Source of the DNA: Rhizosphaericola sp047606825
Lineage (GTDB): Bacteria > Bacteroidota > Bacteroidia > Chitinophagales > Chitinophagaceae
DNA: 14,280 bases
Direction: 5' to 3'
Assembly: GCA_047606825.1 (NCBI GenBank)
Contig: JASGDY010000122.1
Coordinates: forward strand, 1-14,280
Below the pieces are notes generated by a model. It did not search any database, was not told the origin of the DNA, and worked only from the letters and a program-made list of their open reading frames with translations. Shown piece after piece: positions 14,222 to 14,280 of the stretch. The translations under genes and the position numbers were made by a program. The stretch's first letter is position 1. Each line of letters starts with the position of its first letter.

Positions 14222-14280
14222 GAAAGCATGTTTATAATAATTTTGGATTACCAAGTCTAAAATCTATAAATCATGCTTTC
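14222..14280. repeat. Inverted repeat at the window edge
   Basis: GAAAGCATG (14222-14230) is repeated inverted as CATGCTTTC (14272-14280), and the inside also pairs in part: TTTATA against TATAAA and AATTTT against AAAAT. The right arm touches the end of the window, so the stem may extend further: the bases before the left arm (GTCAAAG) would have their partners outside. It could be a transposon end, a hairpin or a regulatory site; the sequence available does not decide. Confidence 0.4.

Overview
The window looks like a chromosome piece from a member of the Bacteroidota, possibly a Chitinophaga- or Sphingobacterium-like lineage (the phylum is well supported, the lower rank is a guess). The evidence is a TonB-dependent receptor with an N-terminal carboxypeptidase-regulatory-like domain, DUF4876- and DUF6850-type envelope proteins, a SWIM/SNF2 helicase, absence of Shine-Dalgarno sequences, and a TAACTTTG element of the Bacteroidota -7 type. 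No rRNA, tRNA, CRISPR array, integrase or transposase gene was seen.

All six convincing genes lie on the minus strand. From right to left they are: a stand-alone SNF2/SWIM helicase (10036-13839); a four-gene envelope operon of TonB-dependent receptor (6837-9626), DUF4876 lipoprotein (5450-6805), DUF6850 outer-membrane barrel (3901-5469) and diheme cytochrome c peroxidase (2673-3824); and an MFS transporter of the metabolite:H+ symporter type (404-1921). The operon genes are tightly packed: a 31-base gap, a 20-base overlap, then a 76-base gap. Together they suggest a TonB-driven uptake system with a surface lipoprotein, a second barrel and a periplasmic heme enzyme. The substrate is unknown; a metal or metal complex is an inference.

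The four gene-poor stretches (1-403, 1922-2672, 9627-10035, 13840-14280) are dominated by palindromic repeats. The main discovery candidate is a modular repeat present three times (2323-2494, 9856-10038, 13988-14170). The copies share their two ends but carry different palindromes inside. Two copies, in opposite orientation and both 183 bases long, bracket the SNF2 gene, and the inner end of one supplies its stop codon. Other palindromes are a four-hairpin array in the first copy, twin GGTG-N4-CACC hairpins (2226-2286), a large imperfect cruciform at the left edge (69-189) and an inverted repeat at 257-345.
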